Below are positions 6,123 through 16,876 of a stretch of 34,821 nucleotides of DNA, in pieces. This stretch comes from JAIYDJ01 sp031400505. GTDB lineage: Bacteria; Pseudomonadota; Alphaproteobacteria; Rhodobacterales; Rhodobacteraceae. The notes under the pieces are model-generated. The model was not told where the DNA came from. It worked only from the letters and a program-made list of their open reading frames with translations, and made no database searches. The first letter of the stretch is position 1; each line of letters starts with the position of its first letter. The position numbers and the translations under genes are program-made. The stretch spans positions 1 through 34,821 of the forward strand of contig JANNPZ010000081.1 in the NCBI GenBank assembly GCA_031400505.1. Reading direction: 5' to 3'.

Positions 6123-6373
6123 TCACCGATCACGGAAGTATTGGTGCCGCTCGTTGCGCTCAAAGCGTCCGGACTTCAGGCAGCACCGCTTGAAGACGCG
6201 CCCGGAGCCGCACGGGCATGGATCATTCCGACCGAGTTTTTCGTAGAGTTCCACGTCGCCCATGCACCAAACGTGGGCCGGTCTTGACCTTGGTTTCCGA
6301 AGGGAATGACTTCCGCCGCTTTGACGTTACCTCAAAAGGACGCCCGGTCTTCGGGGTGGATGCGCTCGACCAT
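6123..6373 (-). pseudogene. Small SEC-C zinc-motif protein, apparently frameshifted
   Basis: The 3' part (6123-6263) encodes GDVELYEKLGRNDPCPCGSG and then RVFKRCCLKSGRF, a SEC-C metal-binding motif (CxC...CC) like that at the C-terminus of SecA. A strong GGAGG lies five bases before an ATG at 6373 in a different frame (MVERIHPEDRASF). Removing one base from the A run at 6334-6337 and one from the C run at 6259-6261 would join both parts into a protein of about 80 aa, passing through EVTSKRRKSFPSETKVKTGP. Without correction only a 46-aa product from 6263, lacking a Shine-Dalgarno, is possible. Homopolymer sequencing errors or a decaying gene both fit. Confidence 0.6.
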
Positions 6374-6631
6374 GATAACCTCCATCAACCTCAAGAAATG
6401 GCCGGGTATCAGCCGCAATCTTCGGTCAATAGAAAGCCCCCGCCGTTCCCGGCAGGACCCCGTTCGGCAGGGTGCACTTCGGCGCGCCGGTTATCCACCC
6501 CACAGGTCGCCCGAATGGATCACATGCCTATCAACGGTCTTGCCACGGAGAGCCTCTGGCCACGGCCCCGCAGAAGCGATGGCCGGACGGGCTCCTCAAT
6601 CCGAGCCGTCCACCCTGCCGCCGATCTCCGG
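6374..6631. other. Intergenic stretch after the carbonic anhydrase gene
   Basis: I see no convincing gene, strong hairpin with a T-run, or promoter box here. It separates the delta carbonic anhydrase gene from the SEC-C gene and probably carries the leader of the latter. Confidence 0.4.
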
Positions 6632-7489
6632 CTACTTTGTGATCGTGGACAGAAGCTCGGGCGTGGTCACGAGGTTGCGAGCTCCGTGGGCGTGAGCTTC
6701 TGCAAAAACATTGCCCTCCAGCCATTCCGCGAGCGACGCGATATCGAGCTTGATGACCTCGGGCCTGACACTCCAGGTGACTTCGAAAGGCGATCCGACC
6801 TCGTTATACTTCGGCCCGGTTGTAGAGCCTGCATAAACCACCGGTGTCCCGGATTTGTCCGGAAGTTCCGGTGCCTGAGCATAGCCGCCGATCGTTTCAA
6901 CCCTTGAAATTTCGACGAAGTCAGCCGCAGCTTCGTCATTCACCAGGACAAAGACCTGCGCCTCGACCCGAAGTTGCGGATTGGTAGTTTCGTCATCGAG
7001 GCACGCAGCCAGCGTCTCGCCCGGCGCGACGGCGGCGGTCGTGAAAACGAAATGCACCTCGATGGTATCGCCGGGCTCCAGTGTGCCTTCCTCGGACTCT
7101 CCGACTTCGAAGTCCACCGGTGCCATTTCGGTGGGGGAAAGTTCACCGTCGTAAAGATAGCCGGTCCCAAACCCTTCGCCGTTGCCATTGCCGGCATAGG
7201 TCGTGAAGTTCCCTCCCCGGTGTTCGGCACCCTCATGCAGGTGAATGTTACACAGGTTCATCTGTCGATAGGTCGGCGCAAAGCCGAAGATGCGCGGGTT
7301 GGTCCCTTCGGAAGAGCCAAGGTCGCGCGGCGACTGGGGGCCAAAGCCGACACCCTCTGTCGCAGCCATGAGTGCGGCATTCTGTTCTTCGATCACATCG
7401 TCCGGTACGACGGCAGGTGTCTCTGCCAGCGCTTGCGACACCAGCACGGATGCCAGGCCCACAAAAGCCGCTAGTGCCCTACGTGACAT
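6632..7489 (-). CDS. Secreted delta-class carbonic anhydrase
   Basis: Likely interconverts CO2 and bicarbonate outside the cytoplasm. The 285-aa product has a Sec signal peptide (residues 1-22, cleavage after ALA). At residues 80-90 it carries CNIHLHEGAEH, closely matching the zinc site of delta carbonic anhydrases of diatoms and dinoflagellates, which have a VHWHLGAEH-type motif. His83 and His85, with His146 in DTIEVHFVF, are the probable zinc ligands. Cys80 and Cys163 may form a disulfide. Conserved context includes NFTTYAGNGNGEGFGTGYLYDG and GPKYNEVGSPFEVTWSVRP. It sits alone, 315 bases after rplP and beyond a terminator, so it needs its own promoter, which I could not pinpoint. Family call rests on recalled motifs and no search was run. 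Confidence 0.75.
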   Translation of the reverse strand: MSRRALAAFVGLASVLVSQALAETPAVVPDDVIEEQNAALMAATEGVGFGPQSPRDLGSSEGTNPRIFGFAPTYRQMNLCNIHLHEGAEHRGGNFTTYAGNGNGEGFGTGYLYDGELSPTEMAPVDFEVGESEEGTLEPGDTIEVHFVFTTAAVAPGETLAACLDDETTNPQLRVEAQVFVLVNDEAAADFVEISRVETIGGYAQAPELPDKSGTPVVYAGSTTGPKYNEVGSPFEVTWSVRPEVIKLDIASLAEWLEGNVFAEAHAHGARNLVTTPELLSTITK

Positions 7490-7805
7490 TCTCCGCCCCC
7501 CTGATCATGACAATCTTGCGCAGACTCGCGCGACGCAGATGTCATTTCAAGTGAATTTTTTGCTTCAGCGCAGTTCCTTCCCCAGACAGTTGCGACAGAC
7601 AAACTATGGCCAGACGGGCGGGCTCAGGCGGTTGCAGCGATCCACAGCGTCACCGGGAATGGCCGACGACCCCTGCCATCCGACCATGCCTTCTCCGGCT
7701 TGCAACAGGAACCACGCCGTCCAGAATCGGGCATCGGGAAATAAGAAAGGCCCAGCCGTCACCGGCAGGGCCTGGTTCCGTTGGGTTCGCTTCGGCGCAC
7801 GGCCC
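7490..7805. other. rplP to carbonic anhydrase gap
   Basis: The first 65 bases after rplP hold a rho-independent terminator (7741-7773). The remaining 250 bases should carry the promoter of the carbonic anhydrase gene, but no clear -35/-10 pair is visible. The AT-rich patch around 7550-7565 is the most likely area. No gene is seen. Confidence 0.45.
7741..7773 (-). terminator. Rho-independent terminator after rplP
   Basis: On the minus strand GGCCCTGCC and GGCTGGGCC (7749-7757 with 7764-7772, one T-T mismatch) form a 9-position stem around GGTGAC, followed by TTTCTTAT. It lies 33 bases after the rplP stop. It would end the S10 transcript early, before the accessory genes and rpmC. Confidence 0.75.
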
Positions 7806-8219
7806 TTACCAGTCTTCCTTCGCTACCACGCGGGTCAGAACTGGCAGTTTCATGGCACCCAGACGCAGCGCCTCACGGGCGATGATCTCGGACACGCCGT
7901 CGATCTCGAACATGATCCGGCCGGGTTTCACCTTGGCCGCCCAGTAGTCGGTCGACCCCTTGCCCTTACCCATCCGAACTTCGACGGGCTTGGCCGAAAC
8001 TGGAACGTCCGGGAAAATCCGGATCCAGACCCGGCCCTGACGTTTCATGTGGCGGGTGATCGCGCGGCGGGCCGCTTCAATCTGGCGGGCGGTGACCCGC
8101 TCGGGCTCCGTCGCCTTCAGCGCGAACGAGCCGAAGTTCAGCAGGAAGCCACCCTTCGCCTCGCCGTGAATCCGGCCCTTGAACTGCTTGCGGAATTTTG
8201 TGCGCTTTGGTTGCAGCAT
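7806..8219 (-). CDS. rplP: 50S ribosomal protein L16
   Basis: L16 lies near the A-site tRNA and the peptidyl-transferase centre. It is 137 aa, the usual length. It begins MLQPKRTKFRKQFKGRIHGEAKGG, with the conserved RQIEAARRAITRHMKRQGRVWIRIFPD core and VRMGKGKGSTDYWAAKVKPGRIMFEIDG. It follows rpsC by 12 bases. Unlike the usual order, rpmC does not follow directly; a terminator and the cargo region do. Confidence 0.97.
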   Translation of the reverse strand: MLQPKRTKFRKQFKGRIHGEAKGGFLLNFGSFALKATEPERVTARQIEAARRAITRHMKRQGRVWIRIFPDVPVSAKPVEVRMGKGKGSTDYWAAKVKPGRIMFEIDGVSEIIAREALRLGAMKLPVLTRVVAKEDW

Positions 8220-8231
8220 CTTCTCTCTCCC

Positions 8232-8948
8232 TTACGCGCGTTCGCGGTCGCGGCGCGGGGGGCGCGGTGCAGCACCCTCCTGTGCCTCAGCGTGGCGGCG
8301 GTCATGCGCTTGCGGATCATGCTCAAGGATTTCGCCTTTGAAGATCCAGACTTTCACCCCGATGATGCCATAAGGCGTCGTGGCTTCGGACAGCGCATAG
8401 TCGATGTCGGCGCGCAGGGTGTGCAGCGGCACACGGCCCTCGCGGTACCATTCGGTCCGGGCAATCTCGGCGCCGCCAAGACGGCCACCGACGTTGACCC
8501 GGATGCCCAAGGCCCCGATCCGCATGGCGTTCTGCACGCCGCGCTTCATCGCGCGACGGAAGGACACCCGGCGTTCCATCTGCTGGGCGATGCTTTCGGC
8601 CACCAGTTGCGCGTCGAGTTCCGGCTTGCGAATCTCGACGATGTTCAGGTGAAGTTCTGACTTGGTGAACACCGTCAGCTTCTTGCGAAGCGTTTCGATG
8701 TCTGCACCTTTCTTGCCGATGATGACGCCCGGACGCGCGGTGTGAATGGTCACACGGCACTTCTTGTGCGGGCGTTCGATGATCACTTTCGACACGCCGG
8801 CCTGCTTGCACTCTTCATGGATGAAGGCGCGCATCTTCAGGTCTTCCAGCAGCAGGTTGCCATAGTCTTTCGACTCGGCGAACCAGCGGCTGTCCCAGGT
8901 CCGGTTGACCTGCAGACGCATCCCGATCGGGTTGACCTTCTGACCCAT
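8232..8948 (-). CDS. rpsC: 30S ribosomal protein S3
   Basis: S3 forms part of the mRNA entry channel. It is 238 aa from MGQKVNPIGMRL at 8948; upstream in-frame codons overlap rplV and look non-coding. The type II KH domain has GKKG at residues 78-81 (GVIIGKKGADIETLRKK), and the C-terminal domain has RRVSFRRAMKRGVQNAM and GIRVNVGGRLGGAEIART. The C-terminal tail is His/Arg/Glu rich. Its ATG shares one base with the rplV TAA stop, so the genes are coupled. Confidence 0.97.
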   Translation of the reverse strand: MGQKVNPIGMRLQVNRTWDSRWFAESKDYGNLLLEDLKMRAFIHEECKQAGVSKVIIERPHKKCRVTIHTARPGVIIGKKGADIETLRKKLTVFTKSELHLNIVEIRKPELDAQLVAESIAQQMERRVSFRRAMKRGVQNAMRIGALGIRVNVGGRLGGAEIARTEWYREGRVPLHTLRADIDYALSEATTPYGIIGVKVWIFKGEILEHDPQAHDRRHAEAQEGAAPRPPRRDRERA

Positions 8949-9328
8949 TATGCAGTCTCCCCGATTTGACGGACCGTGATGGTCAGCTGGCTGAACGGTT
9001 TCATGATCTTGCCGAACCGGCCACGCGCCCGCGGACGGCCGCGCTTCATCACCAGGTTCTTGCCGACAAAGGCGTGGGCGACGACCAGGCTGTCGACGTC
9101 CAGACCATGGTTGTTTTCGGCGTTGGCGATGGCCGACTGCAGGCACTTCTTCACGTCACCGGCGATGCGGCGCTTGGAGAAGGTCAGGTCGGCCAAGGCC
9201 TTGTCCACTTTCTTGCCGCGGATCAGGCCCGCGACGAGGTTCAGTTTCTGCGGGCTGGTGCGCAGCATCTTTGCAATTGCCTGCGCTTCGTTTTCGGCCA
9301 CGCGGCGGGGGTTGTTTTCGGTTGCCAT
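8948..9328 (-). CDS. rplV: 50S ribosomal protein L22
   Basis: L22 lines the exit tunnel. It is 126 aa. Visible conserved segments are ISPQKLNLVAG-type (RTSPQKLNLVAGLIRGKKVDKAL), then ANAENNHGLDVDSLVV and KRGRPRARGRFGKI. It lies between rpsS (3-base gap) and rpsC (1-base overlap). Confidence 0.97.
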   Translation of the reverse strand: MATENNPRRVAENEAQAIAKMLRTSPQKLNLVAGLIRGKKVDKALADLTFSKRRIAGDVKKCLQSAIANAENNHGLDVDSLVVAHAFVGKNLVMKRGRPRARGRFGKIMKPFSQLTITVRQIGETA

Positions 9329-9331
9329 GGC

Positions 9332-9610
9332 TTATTTCCGCTTCGCTTTTTTGTCGGCGGCGTGACCGTAGTAGGTCCGCGTCGGCGAATATTCACCGAA
9401 CTTCTGGCCGATCATTTCCTCGGTCACAGCGACGGGGATGTGCTTTTTGCCGTTATAGACGGCAAAGGTCAGCCCGACGAACTGGGGCAGGATGGTGGAA
9501 CGGCGCGACCAGATCTTGATGACCTCTGCCTTGCCGCCGGTTCTTGCTTTTTCAGCCTTCTTCAGGACGTAGCCGTCAACGAACGGGCCCTTCCAAACAG
9601 AACGTGTCAT
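9332..9610 (-). CDS. rpsS: 30S ribosomal protein S19
   Basis: S19, at the head of the small subunit, is 92 aa. It starts MTRSVWKGPFVDGYVLKKAEKA, and the family signature is present as WSRRSTILPQFVGLTFAVYNGKKHIPV followed by MIGQKFGEYSPTRTYYGHA. It is closely packed between rplB and rplV. Intact. Confidence 0.97.
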   Translation of the reverse strand: MTRSVWKGPFVDGYVLKKAEKARTGGKAEVIKIWSRRSTILPQFVGLTFAVYNGKKHIPVAVTEEMIGQKFGEYSPTRTYYGHAADKKAKRK

Positions 9611-9613
9611 GGA

Positions 9614-10450
9614 TCAGCGCCCTTTCTTCGCGTTGCGCGACCGGACAATCAGCTTGTCCGAAGATTTGGCCTTGCGGGTCTTGTTGCCCTTGGTGCCCTT
9701 GCCCCACGGGGTAACCGGGTGGCGACCACCGCTCGTGCGGCCTTCACCACCACCATGTGGGTGGTCGATCGGGTTCATCGCAACACCGCGCACCGTCGGG
9801 CGAATGCCCTTGTGGCGCATACGGCCCGCTTTGCCGAAGTTCTGGTTGGAGTTGTCGGGGTTCGACACGGCACCGATGGTGGCCATGCATTCTTGCCGGA
9901 CCATCCGCAGTTCGCCCGACGAAAGGCGGATCTGCGCATAGCCGCCGTCACGACCGACGAACTGGGCATAGGTGCCTGCGGCACGGGCAAGCTGCCCGCC
10001 CTTGCCGGCTTTCAGCTCGACATTGTGAATGATCGTGCCAATCGGCATGCCACTGAACGGCATTGCGTTGCCCGGCTTCACGTCGGTCTTCATGCCAGCG
10101 ATCACGCTGTCGCCAATTCCCAGACGCTGCGGCGCCAGGATATAGGCCATCTCGCCATCCGTGTACCGGATCAGCGCGATGAAGGCAGTGCGGTTCGGAT
10201 CGTATTCGATCCGCTCGACGACTGCCGGAATATCATATTTGCGACGCTTGAAATCGACCACACGGTAAAGGCGCTTGGCGCCCCCACCCTTGTGCCACAT
10301 TGTGATACGTCCGGTATTGTTCCGGCCACCGGTCTTGATCAATCCCTCTGTCAGGGATTTGACCGGGCGGCCTTTCCACAGTTCCGAACGGTCGATCAGA
10401 ACCAACCCGCGTTGGCCAGGCGTCGTCGGCTTATACGACTTAAGTGCCAT
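9614..10450 (-). CDS. rplB: 50S ribosomal protein L2
   Basis: L2 is a primary 23S rRNA binder needed for subunit joining and peptidyl transfer. It is 278 aa, as expected. It begins MALKSYKPTTPGQRGLVLIDRS, with GRNNTGRITMWHKGGGAKRLYR and the catalytically important C-terminal MNPIDHPHGGGEGRTSGGRHPVTPWG, including the conserved His of the DHPHGGGEG loop. About 120 bases separate it from rplW, the longest gap inside this S10 segment. Confidence 0.98.
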   Translation of the reverse strand: MALKSYKPTTPGQRGLVLIDRSELWKGRPVKSLTEGLIKTGGRNNTGRITMWHKGGGAKRLYRVVDFKRRKYDIPAVVERIEYDPNRTAFIALIRYTDGEMAYILAPQRLGIGDSVIAGMKTDVKPGNAMPFSGMPIGTIIHNVELKAGKGGQLARAAGTYAQFVGRDGGYAQIRLSSGELRMVRQECMATIGAVSNPDNSNQNFGKAGRMRHKGIRPTVRGVAMNPIDHPHGGGEGRTSGGRHPVTPWGKGTKGNKTRKAKSSDKLIVRSRNAKKGR

Positions 10451-10571
10451 GCTTTCTGTCTTCCGTTATGGGGGCCCGACGTTGCGGGCCATATGAAGGG
10501 CTCCGAAGATCCCCGATTCGTAAAAGTCTGCGGCCCCGGATTGACCGGGGCCGCAAGATTGCGGGGCTATA

Positions 10572-10868
10572 TCAAAGCCCGGTGCTGACGTCGATAGTGT
10601 TTCCTGCTTCCAGGGTGACATAAGCCTTTTTCTTGTCGCTGCGCTCACCGGCGCGGCCACGGAACTTTTTGGCCTTGCCTTTGGTGATGGTGGTGTTGAC
10701 CGCCTTCACCTTGACCGCAAAGATCGCCTCGACGGCCTCTTTGATCATCGGCTTGGTCGCATCCATCGCCACCTGAAAGACAAAAGCGTTGGATTCACCG
10801 GCCATGGTGGCCTTTTCGGTGATGACCGGCTTCTTGATCAGGTCGTAGTGTTCGGGTTTCACGCTCAT
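10572..10868 (-). CDS. rplW: 50S ribosomal protein L23
   Basis: L23 at the tunnel exit docks trigger factor and SRP. It is 98 aa. It reads YDLIKKPVITEKATMAGESNAFVFQV near the N-terminus, followed by IKEAVEAIFAVKVKAVNTT and GKAKKFRGRAGERSDKKKAYVTL. Its start overlaps the rplD stop by four bases. Confidence 0.97.
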   Translation of the reverse strand: MSVKPEHYDLIKKPVITEKATMAGESNAFVFQVAMDATKPMIKEAVEAIFAVKVKAVNTTITKGKAKKFRGRAGERSDKKKAYVTLEAGNTIDVSTGL

Positions 10869-11485
10869 TTCAGGCGAGCCTCCAAAGCAGTCACACCCGC
10901 CTTGGTGATCACCAGAGTGTCACGCTTGAGGATGTCATACACATTCGCGCCCATGGTCGGCAGCACGTCCACGCCTTCGATGTTGCGGGCGGCCAATGCG
11001 AAATTCGCATCCACAGCCGCGCCATCGATGATCAGCACGCGCTTCCAGCCCCGCTCGGACAAGGCTTTCGCCAGCATCGCGGTCTTGGCCTCAGTCATCG
11101 TCGCCTCGTCGATAATCACCAGCTCGCCCGCCTTGGCTTTCGCCGAAAGGGCATGGCGCAGACCCAGCGCGCGGAACTGCTTGGGCAGATCATGCGCATG
11201 GCTGCGCGGGATCGGGCCTTTCACAACGCCACCGTGCCGGAAGATCGGCGCTTTCTTGGACCCGTGGCGTGCGCCGCCGGTGCCCTTTTGCTTGTAGATC
11301 TTCTTGGTCGAGTAAGACACTTCGGCGCGGGTCAGAACCGAGTGGGTTCCGGCCTGCATCCGCGCCCGCTGCCAACGCACGACGCGGTGCAGCACATCCG
11401 CACGCGGGTCGAGGCCAAACAGCGCCTCGTCGAGATCGATCGAACCGGCATCAGAGCCGTCGAGTTTGATCACATCGAGTTTCAT
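10865..11485 (-). CDS. rplD: 50S ribosomal protein L4
   Basis: L4 binds 23S rRNA domain I and extends a loop into the exit tunnel. In some bacteria it also represses the S10 operon. It is 206 aa. The tunnel loop is visible as SYSTKKIYKQKGTGGARHGSKKAPIFRHGGVVKGP, followed by RSHAHDLPKQFRALGLRHALS. It overlaps rplC by four bases and rplW by four bases, indicating tight coupling. Confidence 0.97.
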   Translation of the reverse strand: MKLDVIKLDGSDAGSIDLDEALFGLDPRADVLHRVVRWQRARMQAGTHSVLTRAEVSYSTKKIYKQKGTGGARHGSKKAPIFRHGGVVKGPIPRSHAHDLPKQFRALGLRHALSAKAKAGELVIIDEATMTEAKTAMLAKALSERGWKRVLIIDGAAVDANFALAARNIEGVDVLPTMGANVYDILKRDTLVITKAGVTALEARLK

Positions 11486-12198
11486 GCTTCACCTCCTTCG
11501 GCGGTCGCATCGACTGCCGGAGCCGCCGAACGGATAGCGCCAGGCAGCGGCAGACCGGCCGGAGCCGCCTTCTTGACCGCGTCCTTGATGGTGACCCAGC
11601 CGCCGGCAGAACCGGGGACCGCGCCCTTGATCATGATCAAGCCACGCATCGCATCGGTGCGCACGACCTGCAGGTTTTGCGTCGTGGTGCGCACGGCGCC
11701 CATGTGGCCGGCCATCTTCTTGCCCTTGAACACCTTGCCGGGGTCCTGGCACTGACCTGTCGAGCCATGCGAGCGGTGCGACACGGAAACCCCGTGCGAC
11801 GCGCGCAGACCACCAAAGTTGTGCCGCTTCATGGCACCCTGAAAACCCTTGCCGATCGAAGTGCCCGCAATGTCAACGAACTGCCCGGCCAGATAGTGTT
11901 CCGCCGTGATTTCGGCGCCAACGTCGATCAGGCAATCGGGGGTCACGCGAAACTCTGCGATCTTCCGCTTGGGGGCAACATTGGCCGCTGCGAAGTGACC
12001 ACGCATGGCCGCCGTCGTCCGCTTGGCCTTGGCAAGGCCCGCGCCCAACTGAACGGCGGTGTAACCGTCGCGTTCGGCCGTGCGCTGCGCCACAACCTGC
12101 AGGTTGTCGAGTTGCAGAACGGTTACCGGAACCTGAGTTCCGTTTTCCAGAAACAGCCGGGTCATGCCCAGCTTCTTTGCGATAACGCCAGAGCGCAT
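11482..12198 (-). CDS. rplC: 50S ribosomal protein L3
   Basis: L3 is an early assembly protein near the peptidyl-transferase centre. From MRSGVIAKKLGMTRLF at 12198 it is 238 aa. An ATG three codons upstream (12207) is possible, but the AAGGGGG ribosome-binding sequence is only one base from it and ten from the preferred start. The central loop GTSIGKGFQGAMKRHNFGG and the SHGVSVSHRSHGSTGQCQDPGKVFKGKKMAGHMG segment are conserved. The C-terminus has an Ala/Pro-rich tail. Confidence 0.96.
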   Translation of the reverse strand: MRSGVIAKKLGMTRLFLENGTQVPVTVLQLDNLQVVAQRTAERDGYTAVQLGAGLAKAKRTTAAMRGHFAAANVAPKRKIAEFRVTPDCLIDVGAEITAEHYLAGQFVDIAGTSIGKGFQGAMKRHNFGGLRASHGVSVSHRSHGSTGQCQDPGKVFKGKKMAGHMGAVRTTTQNLQVVRTDAMRGLIMIKGAVPGSAGGWVTIKDAVKKAAPAGLPLPGAIRSAAPAVDATAEGGEA

Positions 12199-12213
12199 TG
12201 TTTTCATGCCCCC

Positions 12214-12522
12214 TTAAACTTTGATCTCGACGTCCACGCCAGCGGCGAGGTCGAGCTTCATCAGCGCGTCCACGGTCTGGGGGGTCGGATCAACGATGTC
12301 GAGCATCCGCTTGTGCGTACGAATTTCCCACTGGTCGCGCGACTTCTTGTCGATGTGCGGACCGCGCAGAACGGTGAAACGCTCGATCTTGTTCGGCAGC
12401 GGGATCGGGCCGCGGACATGCGCGCCGGTGCGCTTGGCTGTGTTGACGATTTCTGCGGTGCTGGCATCCAGCAAGCGATAATCGAACGCCTTCAGCCGGA
12501 TACGAATAACTTGACTGGCCAT
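12214..12522 (-). CDS. rpsJ: 30S ribosomal protein S10 (NusE)
   Basis: S10 acts in the ribosome and, as NusE, in transcription antitermination with NusB and NusG. It is 102 aa from MASQVIRIRLKAFDYRLLD at 12522; upstream codons look like leader. Conserved parts are AKRTGAHVRGPIPLPNKIERFTVLRGPH and the SRDQWEIRTHKRMLDIVDPTPQTVDALMKLDL core. AAGGAA lies about five bases before the ATG. It follows the tuf terminator-like hairpin. Confidence 0.98.
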   Translation of the reverse strand: MASQVIRIRLKAFDYRLLDASTAEIVNTAKRTGAHVRGPIPLPNKIERFTVLRGPHIDKKSRDQWEIRTHKRMLDIVDPTPQTVDALMKLDLAAGVDVEIKV

Positions 12523-12561
12523 TGTTTTTCCTTCGGAACGTAAGACGGGCAACCGCGCCCG

Positions 12562-12584
12562 CCCAATAGGTTCACATTATTGGG
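12562..12584. other. Inverted repeat in the rpsJ leader
   Basis: CCCAATA (12562-12568) pairs with TATTGGG (12578-12584) around nine bases, about 40 bases upstream of rpsJ. It may form a leader hairpin for operon control. Only the symmetry is seen. Confidence 0.35.
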
Positions 12585-12591
12585 TAGAAAT

Positions 12592-12611
12592 GGCGCGCCA
12601 ATCGGCGCGCC
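12592..12611 (-). terminator. GC hairpin after tuf
   Basis: Two copies of the palindrome GGCGCGCC (12592-12599 and 12604-12611) are separated by four bases, forming a strong 8-bp stem eight bases after the tuf stop. The following minus-strand bases are only moderately T-rich (ATTTCT), so it may attenuate rather than fully terminate. Confidence 0.5.
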
Positions 12612-12619
12612 GCAAAGTC

Positions 12620-13795
<1,176 letters not shown>

Positions 13796-13846
13796 CGTGG
13801 CCTCCTGATTGTCGAATGCGGCGAGGTGGCCCTCGCACTACAGATT

Positions 13847-13869
13847 GGTAGGGCGGGGTGCACCCCGCC
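13847..13869. repeat. REP-like palindrome, copy 2 (fusA-tuf gap)
   Basis: The unit GGTAGGGCGGGG-TGCA-CCCCGCC differs from copy 1 by one loop base (TGCA for TTCA). It lies in the 81-base gap between fusA and tuf and would fold in the mRNA eight bases after the fusA stop. Stabilisation of or differential expression from the fusA-tuf message is a possible role. Confidence 0.6.
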
Positions 13870-13876
13870 AAACCGG

Positions 13877-16000
<2,124 letters not shown>

Positions 16001-16022
16001 TGGGATGCCTCAGGCTATGGGT

Positions 16023-16493
16023 TTACCAGCGGTAATGGCTGAACGCTTTGTTCGCGTCGGCCATCTTGTGGGTGTCTTCACGTTTCTTGACGGCAGTACC
16101 ACGGTTGTTGACGGCATCGGAAAGTTCCGCTGCCAAACGCTCTTCCATGGTGTTTTCGTTACGCTTCCGGGCCGCGATGATCAGCCAACGAATGGCCAGC
16201 GCCTCGCGACGTTCGGTGCGAACCTCAACGGGGACCTGATAGGTGGCCCCACCGACGCGGCGCGAACGCACCTCGACCGACGGCTTCACATTCTCAAGTG
16301 CCTCGTGAAAGGCCGAGATCGGCTCGCGCTTCAGACGGGACTGAACCCGTTCCAGCGCGGAATATACGATCCCTTCTGCGACCGACTTTTTGCCGTCGAT
16401 CATCAGGTTGTTCATGAACTTGGTCAGAACCTTGTCGCCATACTTGGCGTCCGGCAAGACTTCGCGTTTTTCCGCGGCGTGACGACGTGACAT
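16023..16493 (-). CDS. rpsG: 30S ribosomal protein S7
   Basis: S7 initiates assembly of the 30S head and often represses the str operon. It is 156 aa. It begins MSRRHAAEKREVLPDAKYGDKVLTKFMNNLMIDGKKSVAE, followed by ENVKPSVEVRSRRVGGATYQVPVEVR and the RWLIIAARKRNENTM helix. The C-terminal region has KREDTHKMADANKAFSHYRW. It is 11 bases after rpsL and 22 bases before fusA. Confidence 0.98.
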   Translation of the reverse strand: MSRRHAAEKREVLPDAKYGDKVLTKFMNNLMIDGKKSVAEGIVYSALERVQSRLKREPISAFHEALENVKPSVEVRSRRVGGATYQVPVEVRTERREALAIRWLIIAARKRNENTMEERLAAELSDAVNNRGTAVKKREDTHKMADANKAFSHYRW

Positions 16494-16504
16494 GCTTTAT
16501 CTCC

Positions 16505-16876
16505 TCACTTCGGCCGCTTGGCGCCGTATTTCGAACGACGCTGACGACGATCCTTGACGCCCTGGGTATCCAGAACGCCGCGCAGGATGTGATAGCGCAC
16601 ACCGGGAAGGTCCTTGATACGACCGCCGCGGATCAGAACCACAGAGTGTTCCTGAAGGTTGTGCTTTTCGCCGGGGATATAGCAGATTACTTCAAAGCTG
16701 TTGGTCAGACGGACCTTTGCAACTTTCCGCATGGCCGAGTTCGGCTTTTTCGGAGTCGTGGTATAGACGCGGGTGCAAACCCCACGCTTTTGCGGGCAGG
16801 ATTCCAAGTGCTGCGACTTGGACTTCCGCACGTTTGGCTCCCGCGGTTTGCGGATGAGCTGTTGAATCGTCGGCAT
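16505..16876 (-). CDS. rpsL: 30S ribosomal protein S12
   Basis: S12 controls decoding accuracy. It is 123 aa, the standard length. It starts MPTIQQLIRKPREP, has CTRVYTTTPKKPNSAMRKVAKVRLTNS and the GEKHNLQEHSVVLIRGGRIKDLPGVRYH core. The lysine of the TTPKKPNS loop and the GRIKDLPG lysine, both common sites of streptomycin-resistance changes, are wild type. It is the first gene after the strong promoter at 17102-17130. Confidence 0.98.
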   Translation of the reverse strand: MPTIQQLIRKPREPNVRKSKSQHLESCPQKRGVCTRVYTTTPKKPNSAMRKVAKVRLTNSFEVICYIPGEKHNLQEHSVVLIRGGRIKDLPGVRYHILRGVLDTQGVKDRRQRRSKYGAKRPK

